Numbered from the stretch's first letter, positions 16,901 to 25,757 are shown. The stretch: DNA of 64,000 nucleotides from Desulfospira sp963664655 (GCA_963664655.2 CAXXHM010000001.1:1116001-1180000); one strand, 5' to 3'. Notes: a model not told the origin generated them from the sequence alone. Made by a program: numbers and translations.

Positions 16901-17041
16901 GGGTTCGGGGTTCTGTTTTCCACGGCCATTATCCTGGTCATGGTCCCGGCCCTGTACATGGTGCTGGATGATGTTTCCCGGCTCATGTACAAGCCGGATG
17001 TCCCTGAAGCGGGGATGCTTTCGGAGGTCCATGGGAAATAG
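13913..17041 (+). CDS. RND efflux pump, inner-membrane transporter (HAE type)
   Basis: Proton-driven exporter of 1042 residues with the two-fold RND repeat: 12 predicted membrane spans and two large periplasmic loops. Membrane span 4 carries the proton-relay pair in GIVVDDAVVVGEN, the Asp-Asp form of drug-type (HAE) pumps; metal-type (HME) pumps have a different signature here. So, despite a cnr-like operon order, the cargo is more likely organic or toxic compounds than divalent metal. The periplasmic porter domains have the expected motifs (VFPDFTEDTVAISIAYPGASPEEVE). Its last 150 bases recur exactly in the pseudogene at 26021-26169. Confidence 0.93.
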   Translation: MIEQKPNSRGPLAWMAGNSVIANLLMFVFLIGGLMMLFNLKQEVFPDFTEDTVAISIAYPGASPEEVENGIILAVEEALEDIEGIDEITSSATEGSASITVDLTEGSDVVKIWQEIKSEIDNISTFPDEAEDPFVAISSHKREVLTTALYGDVDELVLRSAADAIRDRLLADPAITQVELTGVKDYEIRVEIPQAALRRYGITLGDAADAIAKASVELGGGSLKTENGDILVRVKDRREYADQYAKVPLLTLADGSRILLRDVATVKESFEDSNTWAKFNGKPSVMIETYRVGDQTPTQVAQAGKAVIAELNETLPEGLHLTTLRDNSENFVQRAELLSRNALQGLALVFIFLALFLETRLAFWVSLGIPISFLGSFLFLSAADFSINMISMFAFIVTLGIVVDDAVVVGENIYHWRSQGLPPLKAAVAGVREVALPVVFSVLTNLVSFMPLYFVPGIMGKIFGVIPLVVAAVFGVSLIESLFILPAHLGHRTRAQAIWPLNHLERLQERFSRRFEAFVRNQFGAFLKFMLSWRYAVIGFGLALMVALTGYVSSGRMGLEMFPKSESDYAYCEATLPYGSPKSKLSAVEDRLVRSARTVMDENGGSNLALGILSNVSDNVIKARIYLVSEDVRPVSTSRVTDLWREATGTLAGLESIRFESNMGGPGSGKNLTVRLSHTSTQTLEKAGEDMAAALSNYTIVHDVNDGTEQGKRQFDIQLLPLGERMGLTSEEVARQVRYAFQGSEALKQQRGRNEVTVRVSLPESERVTESTLENLVLQSDEGEVTLRDAVKMTPGRAYTKIERINGKRNIEVTANVNPPAQAENILKEVKTKILPQLQQKYPGLTMSLGGHQEEMRKSLSTLVTGSLLALFGIYALLTIPFKSYAQPLIIMVSIPFGVIGAIIGHVIMGYSLSINSLFGVVALSGVVVNDSLVLIDFANRRVKTGESPLQAIYSAGIQRFRPILLTTVTTFGGLMPMITETSRQARMMIPMAISLGFGVLFSTAIILVMVPALYMVLDDVSRLMYKPDVPEAGMLSEVHGK

Positions 17042-17078
17042 AACACATAATTCCGTTTAGATGATTTTTTCTAAGGCC

Positions 17079-18065
17079 CTAAAAATGGCACCAGACCAAA
17101 TGATCTTCACTGACCTTTCTCTCAGGGGGGTAAAGCCGGGAACAGACGGCCTTTGCATTAGGGCATCTGGGATGGAACCGGCAGCCGGGCGGGGGCTGCA
17201 TGGGGCTGGGCACCTCTCCCTTTAAGACTGATCTTTTTTCTGTGGATAAAAGACCGGTTCCCATGAATGCAGATAACAAGCCCCGGGTATAGGGATGGGC
17301 CGGGGCATTAAAAATTTTTTCCGTTTTCCCGGCCTCCACACACCGGCCAAGATAGATGACGGCCATCCGGTCTGCAAACCGCCGGACCGTGTTCAGGTTA
17401 TGGGAAATATAGAGGTACGCGGTGCCGTTTTCAGTCTGATTTTTTTCCATCAGATCCATTATCTGGGTCTGGGCTATCAGGTCCAGGGAAGCCACTGCCT
17501 CATCGGCAATGATCAGTTCCGGATCCAGGCTGATGGCCCTGGCAATACCGATCCGCTGCCGCTGTCCCCCGGAAAGCTCATGGGGATATCGGTCCATCAG
17601 ATCCGGGGAAAGGCGGACCCGTTCCATGAGATTCACCACTTTTTCAGCCTGGCGGCCTTTGGGCCAGCCGTGAACCTTCAGGGGTTCGCACAGGATATCG
17701 AACAGCCTCATCCGCGGATCAAGGGATTTGTCCGGATCCTGGAAAATGATCTGCATCTTTTTTCTCAAGGTTTTCCGGTGATATGGTGCCTGCCAGATAT
17801 CTTTGCCTTTGAAATAAATACTCCCGCTGCTGGGCCGGCTCAGCCGGCCGACACACCGGCCCACGGTGGATTTGCCGCAGCCGCTTTCTCCGACAAGGGC
17901 GAATGACCCACCCCTTTGGATTTCAAAAGACAACCCATCCACGGCTTTGACTATTTTTTTATGAAACAGGCCGCTGGCATAATATTTTTTCAGTCCCACT
18001 ACCCTGATGACATGATCAGCCTTGTGGTCCATTGCCTGGGCCGGTTTTATTCTTCTTTCCAACAT
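17079..18065 (-). CDS. ABC importer ATPase, DppF/OppF/NikE type
   Basis: Second ATPase of a five-part importer. 328 residues; Walker A GESGCGKSTVGR, Q-loop region (IIFQDPDKSLDPRM), signature LSGGQRQRIGIA, Walker B ELIIADEAVASLD, and the C-terminal oligopeptide-family extension with a Cys cluster (PPGCRFHPRCPNAKAVC) typical of DppD/DppF/NikD/NikE relatives. Last gene of the operon; two bases separate it from the preceding ATPase. It converges on the RND pump gene with only 37 bases between the stops. Confidence 0.93.
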   Translation of the reverse strand: MLERRIKPAQAMDHKADHVIRVVGLKKYYASGLFHKKIVKAVDGLSFEIQRGGSFALVGESGCGKSTVGRCVGRLSRPSSGSIYFKGKDIWQAPYHRKTLRKKMQIIFQDPDKSLDPRMRLFDILCEPLKVHGWPKGRQAEKVVNLMERVRLSPDLMDRYPHELSGGQRQRIGIARAISLDPELIIADEAVASLDLIAQTQIMDLMEKNQTENGTAYLYISHNLNTVRRFADRMAVIYLGRCVEAGKTEKIFNAPAHPYTRGLLSAFMGTGLLSTEKRSVLKGEVPSPMQPPPGCRFHPRCPNAKAVCSRLYPPERKVSEDHLVWCHF

Positions 18066-18067
18066 GG

Positions 18068-19060
18068 TTACCGCCTGCTTGAAATCTTGTATTCGGGCTC
18101 ATCTTGAGCGCCGTTCAAACCGGATATGTCCCTTTCGGGGTTAAGATGGCATCGGACCCCATGGCACATGCCGGGCATCTGATGCCGGCAAATATCTGTG
18201 GCCTGCGAACACCGGGGATGAAACCGGCAGCCGTCCGGCAGGCAGGAGAGTTCGGGAACCGTTCCCGGAATTGAAGGTGCCCATTGATTGGATGCGGCGC
18301 CGATCAATGCCCGGGTATAGGGATGTCTGGGGGTTTCCAGAACCTGCCGGAATGATCCGGTTTCAATGATACTTCCGGCATACATCACTGCAGCCGTATC
18401 GGCCAGACGGGCCGCGACACCCAGATCGTGGGTGATCAGAAAGACAGCTGTGCCGAAACGATCGGACAGCGCTACCAGCAGCTCAACCATCTGGTGCTGA
18501 ATTGTAATATCCAACGCCGTTGTGGGTTCATCCGCAATAAGCAGCTGGGGCCTGGACACCAAGGCCATGGCGATCATCACCCGTTGGATCATGCCCCCGC
18601 TGAACTCATGGGGATACTGATGGAACCGCTTTTCCGGGTCGGGAATCCCTACCTGTTCCATCATTTCCACAGCTTTTTTCCGGGCCTCTTTCCGGGAACA
18701 CCGGTCATGAACCACAACCGCTTCGGCAATCTGTTCTCCTGCCTTTATGACAGGGTTCAGACACCTGGCCGGCTGCTCAAATATCATGGAAATCTCTTTT
18801 CCCCGGATCTGCCGCATTCGGGATTCAGGCAGGGACAGAAGGTCCTGGCCCATCCACCGGATCTCCCCGCTGACCCGGGCCGTGGAAGGCAGGAGCCGCA
18901 TAATGCTGAGGGCAACAATGCTTTTACCGCAACCGGATTCACCGGCCAGGCAAAGCGTCTGGCCCGGTTCAACCTTAAGCGACACCTGGTCCGAGGCGAT
19001 TACGACACCGGCTTTGGTGGGAAACCGGACATTGAGGCTATTCATTTCCAGCAGGGGCAT
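18068..19060 (-). CDS. ABC importer ATPase, DppD/OppD/NikD type
   Basis: First ATPase of the importer, 330 residues. Walker A GESGCGKSIVAL, Q-loop (SMIFEQPARCLNPVI), signature in this subfamily's looser form FSGGMIQRVMIA, Walker B LLIADEPTTALD, and the C-terminal DGCRFHPRCSQATDIC motif. It pairs with the next ATPase to energise the DppB/DppC-like permeases. Five bases separate it from the permease gene upstream, so all are on one transcript. Confidence 0.93.
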   Translation of the reverse strand: MPLLEMNSLNVRFPTKAGVVIASDQVSLKVEPGQTLCLAGESGCGKSIVALSIMRLLPSTARVSGEIRWMGQDLLSLPESRMRQIRGKEISMIFEQPARCLNPVIKAGEQIAEAVVVHDRCSRKEARKKAVEMMEQVGIPDPEKRFHQYPHEFSGGMIQRVMIAMALVSRPQLLIADEPTTALDITIQHQMVELLVALSDRFGTAVFLITHDLGVAARLADTAAVMYAGSIIETGSFRQVLETPRHPYTRALIGAASNQWAPSIPGTVPELSCLPDGCRFHPRCSQATDICRHQMPGMCHGVRCHLNPERDISGLNGAQDEPEYKISSRR

Positions 19061-19065
19061 TCTGT

Positions 19066-19908
19066 TTATCCCAGTATATTTTCCTGCCTGGCGTCCATCA
19101 TGTCCCGGAGCCCGTCACCGATGAAATTAAAGGCCAGAACAGTCACCATAATTGTCAGTCCGGGAAAAATCATTAAATGGGGGGCACTCTCCATAAACGG
19201 CTTTCCCTCGTTGAGCATAATGCCCCACTCCGGCACGGGCGGCTGGGCCCCCAGTCCCAGAAAACTGAGCCCGGCAATGGATGTAATGATCCCCCCCATG
19301 CTTAGGGTGGCCAGAATAATAACCGGCGACAAAACATTGGGAAGGATATGGCCGGCGATAATTTGAAACCGGCTGCATCCGATGGCCCGTGCCGCATCAA
19401 TGAACAACTCTTTTTTAACGGATAGGATGGCCCCCCGGATAATCCGCGCGTACCGAACCCATCCGGTGGCTGAAAGCGCAATGATCATGTTTACAAGGGA
19501 TGCCCCCATCATCCCCACAATCACCAGAGACAGAATAATGCCGGGAAAGGCCATCAGAATATCCACAATCCGCATAAACAACTCATCCACCGCCTTCCCA
19601 AGGAAACCTGCGGCAGATCCCACAAGGGTTCCCACCAGCACCTCAATACCGACCACCATGATGGCGATCATCAAAGAAATCCGGGTTCCGTAGATGATGC
19701 GGCTCAACATGTCTCTGCCCAGGGCGTCTGTCCCCATGAGATGGCCGGGGCCCGGAGGCAAAAGACGGCGGGTCAAGTCTATCTGCACCGGGTTATAAGG
19801 GCTGATGACCGGTGCCAGTAAGGCAAGAAGAACAAGCAGGATCAGGATCAAGGTTCCCAGAAACGCCAGCCGGTCTTTTGCAAACCGGGGAAACATATTA
19901 AACGCCAT
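19066..19908 (-). CDS. ABC importer permease, DppC/NikC type
   Basis: Inner-membrane permease subunit. From ATG 19908 it is about 280 residues; I prefer this start to ones further upstream because GGGGAG lies before it and it overlaps the previous gene by 11 bases, typical of this operon. Membrane spans include LGTLILILLVLLALLAPVI near the N-terminus. The EAA loop, which contacts the ATPase, is seen in ARAIGCSRFQIIAGHILPN. It carries the N-terminal LLPPGPGHLMGTDALGRD motif common to DppC-type proteins. Confidence 0.92.
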   Translation of the reverse strand: MAFNMFPRFAKDRLAFLGTLILILLVLLALLAPVISPYNPVQIDLTRRLLPPGPGHLMGTDALGRDMLSRIIYGTRISLMIAIMVVGIEVLVGTLVGSAAGFLGKAVDELFMRIVDILMAFPGIILSLVIVGMMGASLVNMIIALSATGWVRYARIIRGAILSVKKELFIDAARAIGCSRFQIIAGHILPNVLSPVIILATLSMGGIITSIAGLSFLGLGAQPPVPEWGIMLNEGKPFMESAPHLMIFPGLTIMVTVLAFNFIGDGLRDMMDARQENILG

Positions 19909-20854
19909 TATACCGGTCTCCCCCATCATAACGGATCCGTGGATCAAATATTGCGTACAGGACGTCCACGACCAGGTTTGAAAGAATAAAGAAAAAGGCA
20001 ATAATCAGAACAAAGCCCTGAATCACCGGATAATCCCTGGCATAGATTGAATCAACCAGAAAGTGCCCGATACCGGGCCAGGCAAAAATCTGCTCAACAA
20101 TCACAACACCGGAAACCAAATGGGCAAATTGCAATCCGATGATCGTTACAACGGGAATCAGGGTGTTCCGAAACGCATGTTTTCCAATGACCTGCCATTC
20201 GCAAAGCCCCTTGGCCCTTGCTGTCCGGATATAATCCTCTCTCATGATTTCCAGCATGCTTGCGCGTTGCAGCCGCATGAGCATGGCGGTCATGCCCGTG
20301 CCCAGGGTCAGGGCCGGCAGAACCAGGTGGGGGAGCCGCCCAAACCCGTACGTGGGAAGCCAGCCCAGCCAGACCCCGAAAATGAGAATCAATACCAGAC
20401 CCAGCCAGAAATCAGGCATGGAGACACCCAAAAGGGCAACCAGCCTGGCCCCATGGTCGAGAACGGAATGCTGCCGGATGGCAGACAGGATTCCCAGGGG
20501 CAGGGCAATGATCACGGCCGCCAGCATGGCGGTCACGGCCAAAAGCAGTGTGGCCGGGAACCGGACCAGAAACTCCCGGACCACCGGTTCCTTTGTTCTC
20601 AGGGAAATGCCAAGGTCTCCTTTGGCCAGCATGACCAGCCACCGGACCAGCTGGGAATGGACCGGGAGGTCCAGCCCATGCCGGGCTGAAAAGAACTCGA
20701 TCTCCTCAATCAAAGGCGCATCCGCACGCTCGGATAATAAAATCGCTTCGGCTGCATTTCCCGGTGCAAGATTCAGCAGGGAAAATGAGAGCAGGGCCAC
20801 TCCCACCATAATTAAAATGGAAAGGGCCAGGCGCTTTGCAATGAACTTGACCAC
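19898..20854 (-). CDS. ABC importer permease, DppB/NikB type
   Basis: The other membrane subunit, 318 residues, about six spans. N-terminal span LALSILIMVGVALLSFSLL, then the DppB-typical segment LGLDLPV-like HGLDLPVHSQLVRWL, and the EAA loop (DYIRTARAKGLCEWQVIGKHAFRN). C-terminal IYARDYPVIQGFVLIIAFF is the classic NikB/DppB ending. Located between the binding protein and the second permease; the 3' end overlaps the next start. Confidence 0.93.
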   Translation of the reverse strand: MVKFIAKRLALSILIMVGVALLSFSLLNLAPGNAAEAILLSERADAPLIEEIEFFSARHGLDLPVHSQLVRWLVMLAKGDLGISLRTKEPVVREFLVRFPATLLLAVTAMLAAVIIALPLGILSAIRQHSVLDHGARLVALLGVSMPDFWLGLVLILIFGVWLGWLPTYGFGRLPHLVLPALTLGTGMTAMLMRLQRASMLEIMREDYIRTARAKGLCEWQVIGKHAFRNTLIPVVTIIGLQFAHLVSGVVIVEQIFAWPGIGHFLVDSIYARDYPVIQGFVLIIAFFFILSNLVVDVLYAIFDPRIRYDGGDRYNGV

Positions 20855-20865
20855 GGCAGTTCCCC

Positions 20866-22407
20866 TCAGCGGGTGATGACCACAGCGGTTAAATCCATAT
20901 CAAACATGGTGGTCCCATGCCGGTACCCGCTTATCCCGGGATTCATAATCACGGTCTTGGTAATATCATAAAGGGGGAGACACGGATGTTCCTGTTGCAG
21001 CAAGCGCCAGATATCATCAATCCTGGCCCGCATCTGCACGGCATCCATGCAGGTAAACGCCGCCTCAATCAGGTGGTCCAGTCTGTCCGAGTGAAAGGCA
21101 TAAGGCCAGTCTCCCGCAGAATGATACTTTCCGCCAACCCCGATACCGCCCGGAATGGTCGGCAGGCATCCGCTGTGGTGAAGAAACAGGTCATATTTGC
21201 CGTCCCTGCGCCAGTCATCCGCATTGGTCAGGGTCGTGATATGGATCACGATGCCAATTTCCCTGAGCTGGGCCTGAACGACCTGGGCCACCATGTCGGC
21301 GTTGGCTTCGCCGGTGGGAACCACCAGCTCAACCCGGAACTCTTTTCCCGCCCGGTCCAGAATCCCGTTACCGTCCGTGTCTGTCCAGCCAGCCCCGGCA
21401 AGAAGATCCCGGGCCCGCTTTCTGTCAAACCGGTATGTCGGGGTAAGATTGGAAGGTCCCCAGATAAATTTGGGATCCGTAACCTGAAATGCCGGGGTGG
21501 TGACATCTCCGAAAAGAGACCGGACCATGGTTTCCCGGTCCACCGCAAAATTTAACGCTTCCCGGATGGCCGGTTCATTAAAAGGCGGTTTCCTGCAATT
21601 AAATTCAAACACCTGTATCCGGCCATAGGAGTGGGTTGAAACCGTCATCCCGGTGTCTTCCTTAAGTTCCGCCAGCTTGATAAACGGAATGCTGGAGTGA
21701 TGCTCCGGCGCACCGATTATATCCAGTTCACCGGCCTTTAACGCAAGGATCTGCGCATAGGGGTCCGGGGTATATTTCCAGATTACTTTTTTTAATTTGG
21801 ACTTCGGGCCCCAGTACTTATCGTTACGGACCAGTATGGCCTCCTGATCCTTTTTATAGGCCTCCAGCCGGAAAGGGCCGGTACCGGTATAACTGACAAT
21901 TTTACCGTTGAGATCCCATTGGGGTTCAACCGCCATGGGACTGACAAGATTTTCCGAGATCCATCCGCTGGTCATGTCCCGGAGAAATGACTCGTAATAG
22001 GTGTTAAAAAGAATTTTTAATGTATAGCGGTCTTCAATGTTAATCTCATCCACGTATTTTGACCATGCCGCACTCAGCATGGCCCGTTCAATGGAAAATT
22101 TCGCGGTCTTTGCAGTAAAGGCGGTCCCGTCATGATAGGACACGTCTGACCGCAGCCGGATTTTCCATTCTTTCCCGTTGGATGAAATCTGCCAGGACGC
22201 TGCAAGTGCCGGAACGATATTTCCCTGTTCATCTAAACGGACCAGGGGATCAAACACCAGCAGCTTGCCTTCGCCCGCCAGCTTGAAATCTTTCTGAGCG
22301 CCCATTACCAGGGTCTGACTGTCTGGGCCTGCTGTCACAGCCGCAGCAAGGGCGAGCACCATTCCCATCACCAGAACAGTGACCAGCCAGATGGATCTGT
22401 GTTTCAT
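20866..22407 (-). CDS. Periplasmic substrate-binding protein, NikA-like (SBP family 5)
   Basis: Captures the ligand for the ABC importer. 513 residues with a signal peptide (WLVTVLVMGMVLALAAAVTA). Family-5 marks: LLVFDPLVRLDEQGNIVPALAASW, WKIRLRSDVSYHDGTAFTA, GTGPFRLEAYKK, VRNDKYWG and NFAVDRETMV. The pattern and spacing resemble NikA more than peptide-binding relatives, and the pairing with a TonB receptor points to a ligand too large or scarce for porins, such as a chelated metal. Nickel is a guess supported by the nickel-related genes at 30.4-34 kb; a peptide or opine ligand remains possible. Confidence 0.88.
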   Translation of the reverse strand: MKHRSIWLVTVLVMGMVLALAAAVTAGPDSQTLVMGAQKDFKLAGEGKLLVFDPLVRLDEQGNIVPALAASWQISSNGKEWKIRLRSDVSYHDGTAFTAKTAKFSIERAMLSAAWSKYVDEINIEDRYTLKILFNTYYESFLRDMTSGWISENLVSPMAVEPQWDLNGKIVSYTGTGPFRLEAYKKDQEAILVRNDKYWGPKSKLKKVIWKYTPDPYAQILALKAGELDIIGAPEHHSSIPFIKLAELKEDTGMTVSTHSYGRIQVFEFNCRKPPFNEPAIREALNFAVDRETMVRSLFGDVTTPAFQVTDPKFIWGPSNLTPTYRFDRKRARDLLAGAGWTDTDGNGILDRAGKEFRVELVVPTGEANADMVAQVVQAQLREIGIVIHITTLTNADDWRRDGKYDLFLHHSGCLPTIPGGIGVGGKYHSAGDWPYAFHSDRLDHLIEAAFTCMDAVQMRARIDDIWRLLQQEHPCLPLYDITKTVIMNPGISGYRHGTTMFDMDLTAVVITR

Positions 22408-22419
22408 ATCATTTTCCTA

Positions 22420-23178
22420 TCAGGGTTTTACCCCTTTTACGACAAACTGGTGCATGCTCTGCTTGCCATGTCCGTATTTCAAATAATTCATCAGGGAATA
22501 CCTGCGCGGAATTATTTCATTGGTGACACTGGTGTTAAGGCCCTCGGCCTTGAGCAGGGCAATGTCAGCATCCGGGCGTTTTCGCTGCCGCATGGGCAGC
22601 TGCCCGTTCATGTCCAGGTTTCCCATCCGGGGATCCCTGAGCTCCGTAACAAGGATCAAAGGCATGGCCGCCAGCCGCCAGGCTTTTTGCAGCGTGCTCC
22701 TCTGATTCATGCTGAAGTTACCGTCAATAATCACAATGGCCCCTCCGGGTTTAAGCAGACCGGCCCACGCCTTTACTGCCGTTTCCGGATTGGGCAGAGT
22801 CCACAGGAGATGACGGCTCACAATGGCATCAAAGGATTCCGGATCAAAGGGAGGAGACTCAGCGTCTCCGGTCCGGAATACCGCGTTAAGCCCCTTTTCC
22901 TTTGCCTTGTTTCTTGCCTTTTGCAGCATTTGTTCGGACAGGTCAATGCCGGAAGCATCATGTCCAAGCTCTGCCAGCAAAAGCGCCAGGGCACCGGTAC
23001 CGGTGCCCACATCCAGCACCCTTTGTCCCGTTTTATGATCCATGGCGGCTGCCAGAATATTCAGCCATGCCTGTTTTTCCCGGTCAGAGTGGATGCCGTG
23101 GCCGGGAGACTTGTCATAGGTCCGGGCCCGGGCATCCCACCGGTCATGGATCTGTTGTTTGAGTTCAGCACTTAACAT
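22420..23178 (-). CDS. SAM-dependent methyltransferase (class I, small-molecule type)
   Basis: 252 residues. Class I fold with motif I VLDVGTGTGALALLLAELG, the acidic end of strand 2 in ASGIDLSEQM, and motif III-like LLKPGGAIVIIDG; N-terminal WDARARTYDKSPGHG is seen in the UbiE/Methyltransf_11 group. It sits between the TonB receptor and the binding protein, 12 bases from each, which suggests a task linked to the imported compound, for instance modifying a metallophore. No synthesis enzyme is nearby, so this is inference. The methyl acceptor is unknown. Confidence 0.85.
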   Translation of the reverse strand: MLSAELKQQIHDRWDARARTYDKSPGHGIHSDREKQAWLNILAAAMDHKTGQRVLDVGTGTGALALLLAELGHDASGIDLSEQMLQKARNKAKEKGLNAVFRTGDAESPPFDPESFDAIVSRHLLWTLPNPETAVKAWAGLLKPGGAIVIIDGNFSMNQRSTLQKAWRLAAMPLILVTELRDPRMGNLDMNGQLPMRQRKRPDADIALLKAEGLNTSVTNEIIPRRYSLMNYLKYGHGKQSMHQFVVKGVKP

Positions 23179-23189
23179 ACGCCCCCCCC

Positions 23190-25271
23190 CTAAAAAGTAA
23201 AGCTGACTGACAAAGAAACATTAAACGGATCTGACGGATAGTATGATGTGGCACTTTGAAGCTCAGCATATTTTTTATCAAAAAGGTTATTGGCAAACAG
23301 GGTAAAGGTCACCTTTTCCATGGCGTACTGGATTGAGGCGTCAAATACCCAGAAGTCGTCCTCGCGGTTGGTGTTGGCTGAATCGCTCCACCGTTCCCCG
23401 GTATATTTTGCGGTAAAACTGCCGCCAAAACCGAGTTTGGGGAAATATTCAATCCCGGCCCGGGCGATCCATTCGGGCACCCTGCTGATGTCGTTGCCGC
23501 TGTAATCACCGCCGCTGGTGTTGTAGTCCACATATTCGGCATCCTGATAAACGCCGTTGACATAAATGGTCAAATCCGGAATGACATACCATTCAGCACC
23601 GAATTCTATTCCCTGACGACGGGTTTCCCCGGCATTTTCTTCTACCAGTGTAACGGGATCAGTAATTACTTCATCGGTCGTATCTGTCCGGAACAAAGAC
23701 AGTTGCAGCAGCATTTCAGGAACGGGAAGATACCGGGCACCGATGTCATAGGAAACCAGTTTTGAAGGCTCAAGGGAATCGTTTTCAAATTTTTTATATC
23801 CACTGGGCAGGACAAAGCCGGTGCCCACGTTGGTATACAGCTCCAGCCCGTCAAAGGGGATCACCAGAATCCCGGCTTTGGGGTCAAACACATCTTCTGA
23901 GTAGGAATAGGAGTTTCCGGTCAGCTTGTTTTTCATATCCCCGTCAAACCGTTCAAACCGGCTGCCAACGTAGATTTTCATAAAGGATGCCGGCCAGAAA
24001 TCTTCCTGGAAATAAAATGCGGTACTGTCAAAATCAAACTCCCCGGACAATTTTGTGCTTGCCCGGACCCGGCTGGTAGGACTTGCCATATTGTATTTCT
24101 GTTGCTCGGAATCCACATGTTCAAAATCCACACCCAGCAGGAAATCATTTCTAAATCCGGCCAAATCCGCTGAAATGTCATACATGGCCCGGGCACCAAA
24201 GGTGTCCCGCTCGTCATGCCGTTCTTCGTTTGCATTGCCAACCCACCGGGTAAAATCGCTGTTATACAGGTAGCTGAGCAGGCTCACGCTCTGGGTGTCG
24301 GTCAGCTTTCGGGAATAATCCAGGCTGATCATATTCTTTGCCTTGTCACCGCCACCGTCGGTGTTGGCTGCTTTCAAATCGTCGGCCTCCCATTGGGCCG
24401 GCGTGAGCGCCCCCGGGGCGTCCCAGACGGTTTTGTAGGAGTGCAGGGTCAGCCGGACTGTGGAAACATCGTCAATTTTATAGCCGAGACGGGAAAACAC
24501 ATTTCCCCCGCTCCACTCGCTATGATCCCTGTAGCCGTCACCCTGCTCTGCCGAAACGGCATTGTAGGTAAAAAATCGTTCATATTCCCGGGCAATCTGG
24601 GCAACACCTCTATAATAGTCCCACGACCCTGTGGTCAGTTTGGCCTTGGTATAATCTCCCCTGTCCTTTGTAATATAGTGCAGCACGCCGGCCTGGGCAT
24701 ATCCGCCGTAGATGGAAGAAGAGAGTCCTTTGATAACCTCCAGACGATCAATGGATTCGGCCAGGATGGTATTATAGTCCGGATAGCCGTCTCCATCCAC
24801 ATGGTTGATTTCGTTATAGGGGATACCGTCCAGGTAGGAGGCGGCACCAATGCCGTGCCCGGCCCGGAACCCTCTAAAAGAGTATGCGGCGGCCACACCC
24901 TGCTGATTATAATCTTCAGCCGTGACCCCCGGAATTCTTCGGATCAAATCCAGGGTCCGCTTGACGTCCATGTTTTCAATTTCATCTGCCGAGATGGAAT
25001 TAATCGTTGCAGGCTGCTCGTGTAAAGTCTCCTCAAACCCCTTAAAAAGTCGGTCGGTAACGACGATTTCCGGAAGGTCATATTTTCCGGATGCCTGGTC
25101 CTGCCCAGCGGCAGTGTTTTGATTTTCTTTATTTTCTGTTTGAGTTTCAGATGCGGATGCTGTGACCATAAAAGTGAGTATGATCAGGGAAAGCAGCAAG
25201 AACTGCCAGTTGACCCGTTTTCTCAGAATTTGTGCCAGACAACCGCCGTAGCCATTTTTTATAATTTTCAT
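23190..25271 (-). CDS. TonB-dependent outer-membrane receptor
   Basis: Imports a scarce ligand across the outer membrane using TonB energy. 693 residues: a long signal region (hydrophobic core LLLSLIILTFMVTASA), TonB box DLPEIVVTD, plug domain (INSISADEIENMDVKRTLDLIRRIPGV, LDGIPYNE, IDRLEVIKGLSSSIYGG) and a 22-strand barrel ending in the aromatic FTF. First gene of a seven-gene transcript (receptor, methyltransferase, binding protein, two permeases, two ATPases), with a 480-base leader carrying a switch-like structure. Confidence 0.94.
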   Translation of the reverse strand: MKIIKNGYGGCLAQILRKRVNWQFLLLSLIILTFMVTASASETQTENKENQNTAAGQDQASGKYDLPEIVVTDRLFKGFEETLHEQPATINSISADEIENMDVKRTLDLIRRIPGVTAEDYNQQGVAAAYSFRGFRAGHGIGAASYLDGIPYNEINHVDGDGYPDYNTILAESIDRLEVIKGLSSSIYGGYAQAGVLHYITKDRGDYTKAKLTTGSWDYYRGVAQIAREYERFFTYNAVSAEQGDGYRDHSEWSGGNVFSRLGYKIDDVSTVRLTLHSYKTVWDAPGALTPAQWEADDLKAANTDGGGDKAKNMISLDYSRKLTDTQSVSLLSYLYNSDFTRWVGNANEERHDERDTFGARAMYDISADLAGFRNDFLLGVDFEHVDSEQQKYNMASPTSRVRASTKLSGEFDFDSTAFYFQEDFWPASFMKIYVGSRFERFDGDMKNKLTGNSYSYSEDVFDPKAGILVIPFDGLELYTNVGTGFVLPSGYKKFENDSLEPSKLVSYDIGARYLPVPEMLLQLSLFRTDTTDEVITDPVTLVEENAGETRRQGIEFGAEWYVIPDLTIYVNGVYQDAEYVDYNTSGGDYSGNDISRVPEWIARAGIEYFPKLGFGGSFTAKYTGERWSDSANTNREDDFWVFDASIQYAMEKVTFTLFANNLFDKKYAELQSATSYYPSDPFNVSLSVSFTF

Positions 25272-25595
25272 CTTTCATCCTTTTAGTTTCACGTCTTAAA
25301 TTTGATAAAAAACCCCGGGGATCGGTTTTCTCAACGCCTAAAAAAATATTGAAATTTAAGGCCCTGGGAAACGGTCCGTCTAACGACTTGAAGAAGGATG
25401 GATTTGATGATAGAATTTTCACTGCCATCCTTTCTGACAAAGCAAGGGGGCTTAAAAGAGGGGGGAGGCAGCAGTTACTTTTGCCGGTTGCAGCTGTCTC
25501 TCCCCGACTTCAACACCACGGATTATCTTCTCAATCTTTTATATTTTTAATCTGACCTGATAGCTCTCCTTTCTTTCAATAAGTATTTCGCCCAT

Positions 25596-25745
25596 AAAAA
25601 AAACCATGAGGCGTCATCCCGTTTCCGGGTAAACACCTTCATGGTTTCAAATTTAATTATAAACGCCTGCGGATGCTTTCCTATAAGAAAGCGGCTTCGT
25701 GCCGCCAGTCAGCCCAGCTATTTCATACAAAACAAGGCCTCATAA
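25596..25745 (-). promoter_or_regulatory. Riboswitch-like leader with alternative terminator (class not recognised)
   Basis: Reading the minus strand from about 25750: ATGAGGC (25743-25737) can pair with GCCTCAT (25612-25606), closing a domain that holds hairpins GCGGC-ACGAA-GCCGC (25705-25691) and GCTTTC-TTATAG-GAAAGC (25692-25675), which share two bases. The same GCCTCAT is also the 3' arm of an intrinsic terminator (5' arm 25644-25633, inner CCCG-GAAA-CGGG) followed by eight U. Formation of the outer helix would therefore break the terminator, so ligand binding there would turn genes ON. I could not match it to cobalamin, TPP, Moco, NiCo, fluoride or other classes I know. Confidence 0.62.
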
Positions 25746-25757
25746 TCAAGCGAACCT

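Noticed and set aside
13913..17041. Heavy-metal (HME) RND pump as in CnrA
   Set aside because: The proton-relay segment reads GIVVDDAVVVGEN, the drug-type form.
25596..25745. Cobalamin, TPP, Moco, NiCo or c-di-GMP riboswitch
   Set aside because: Their conserved cores are not found in the leader; I keep it as an unassigned structure.
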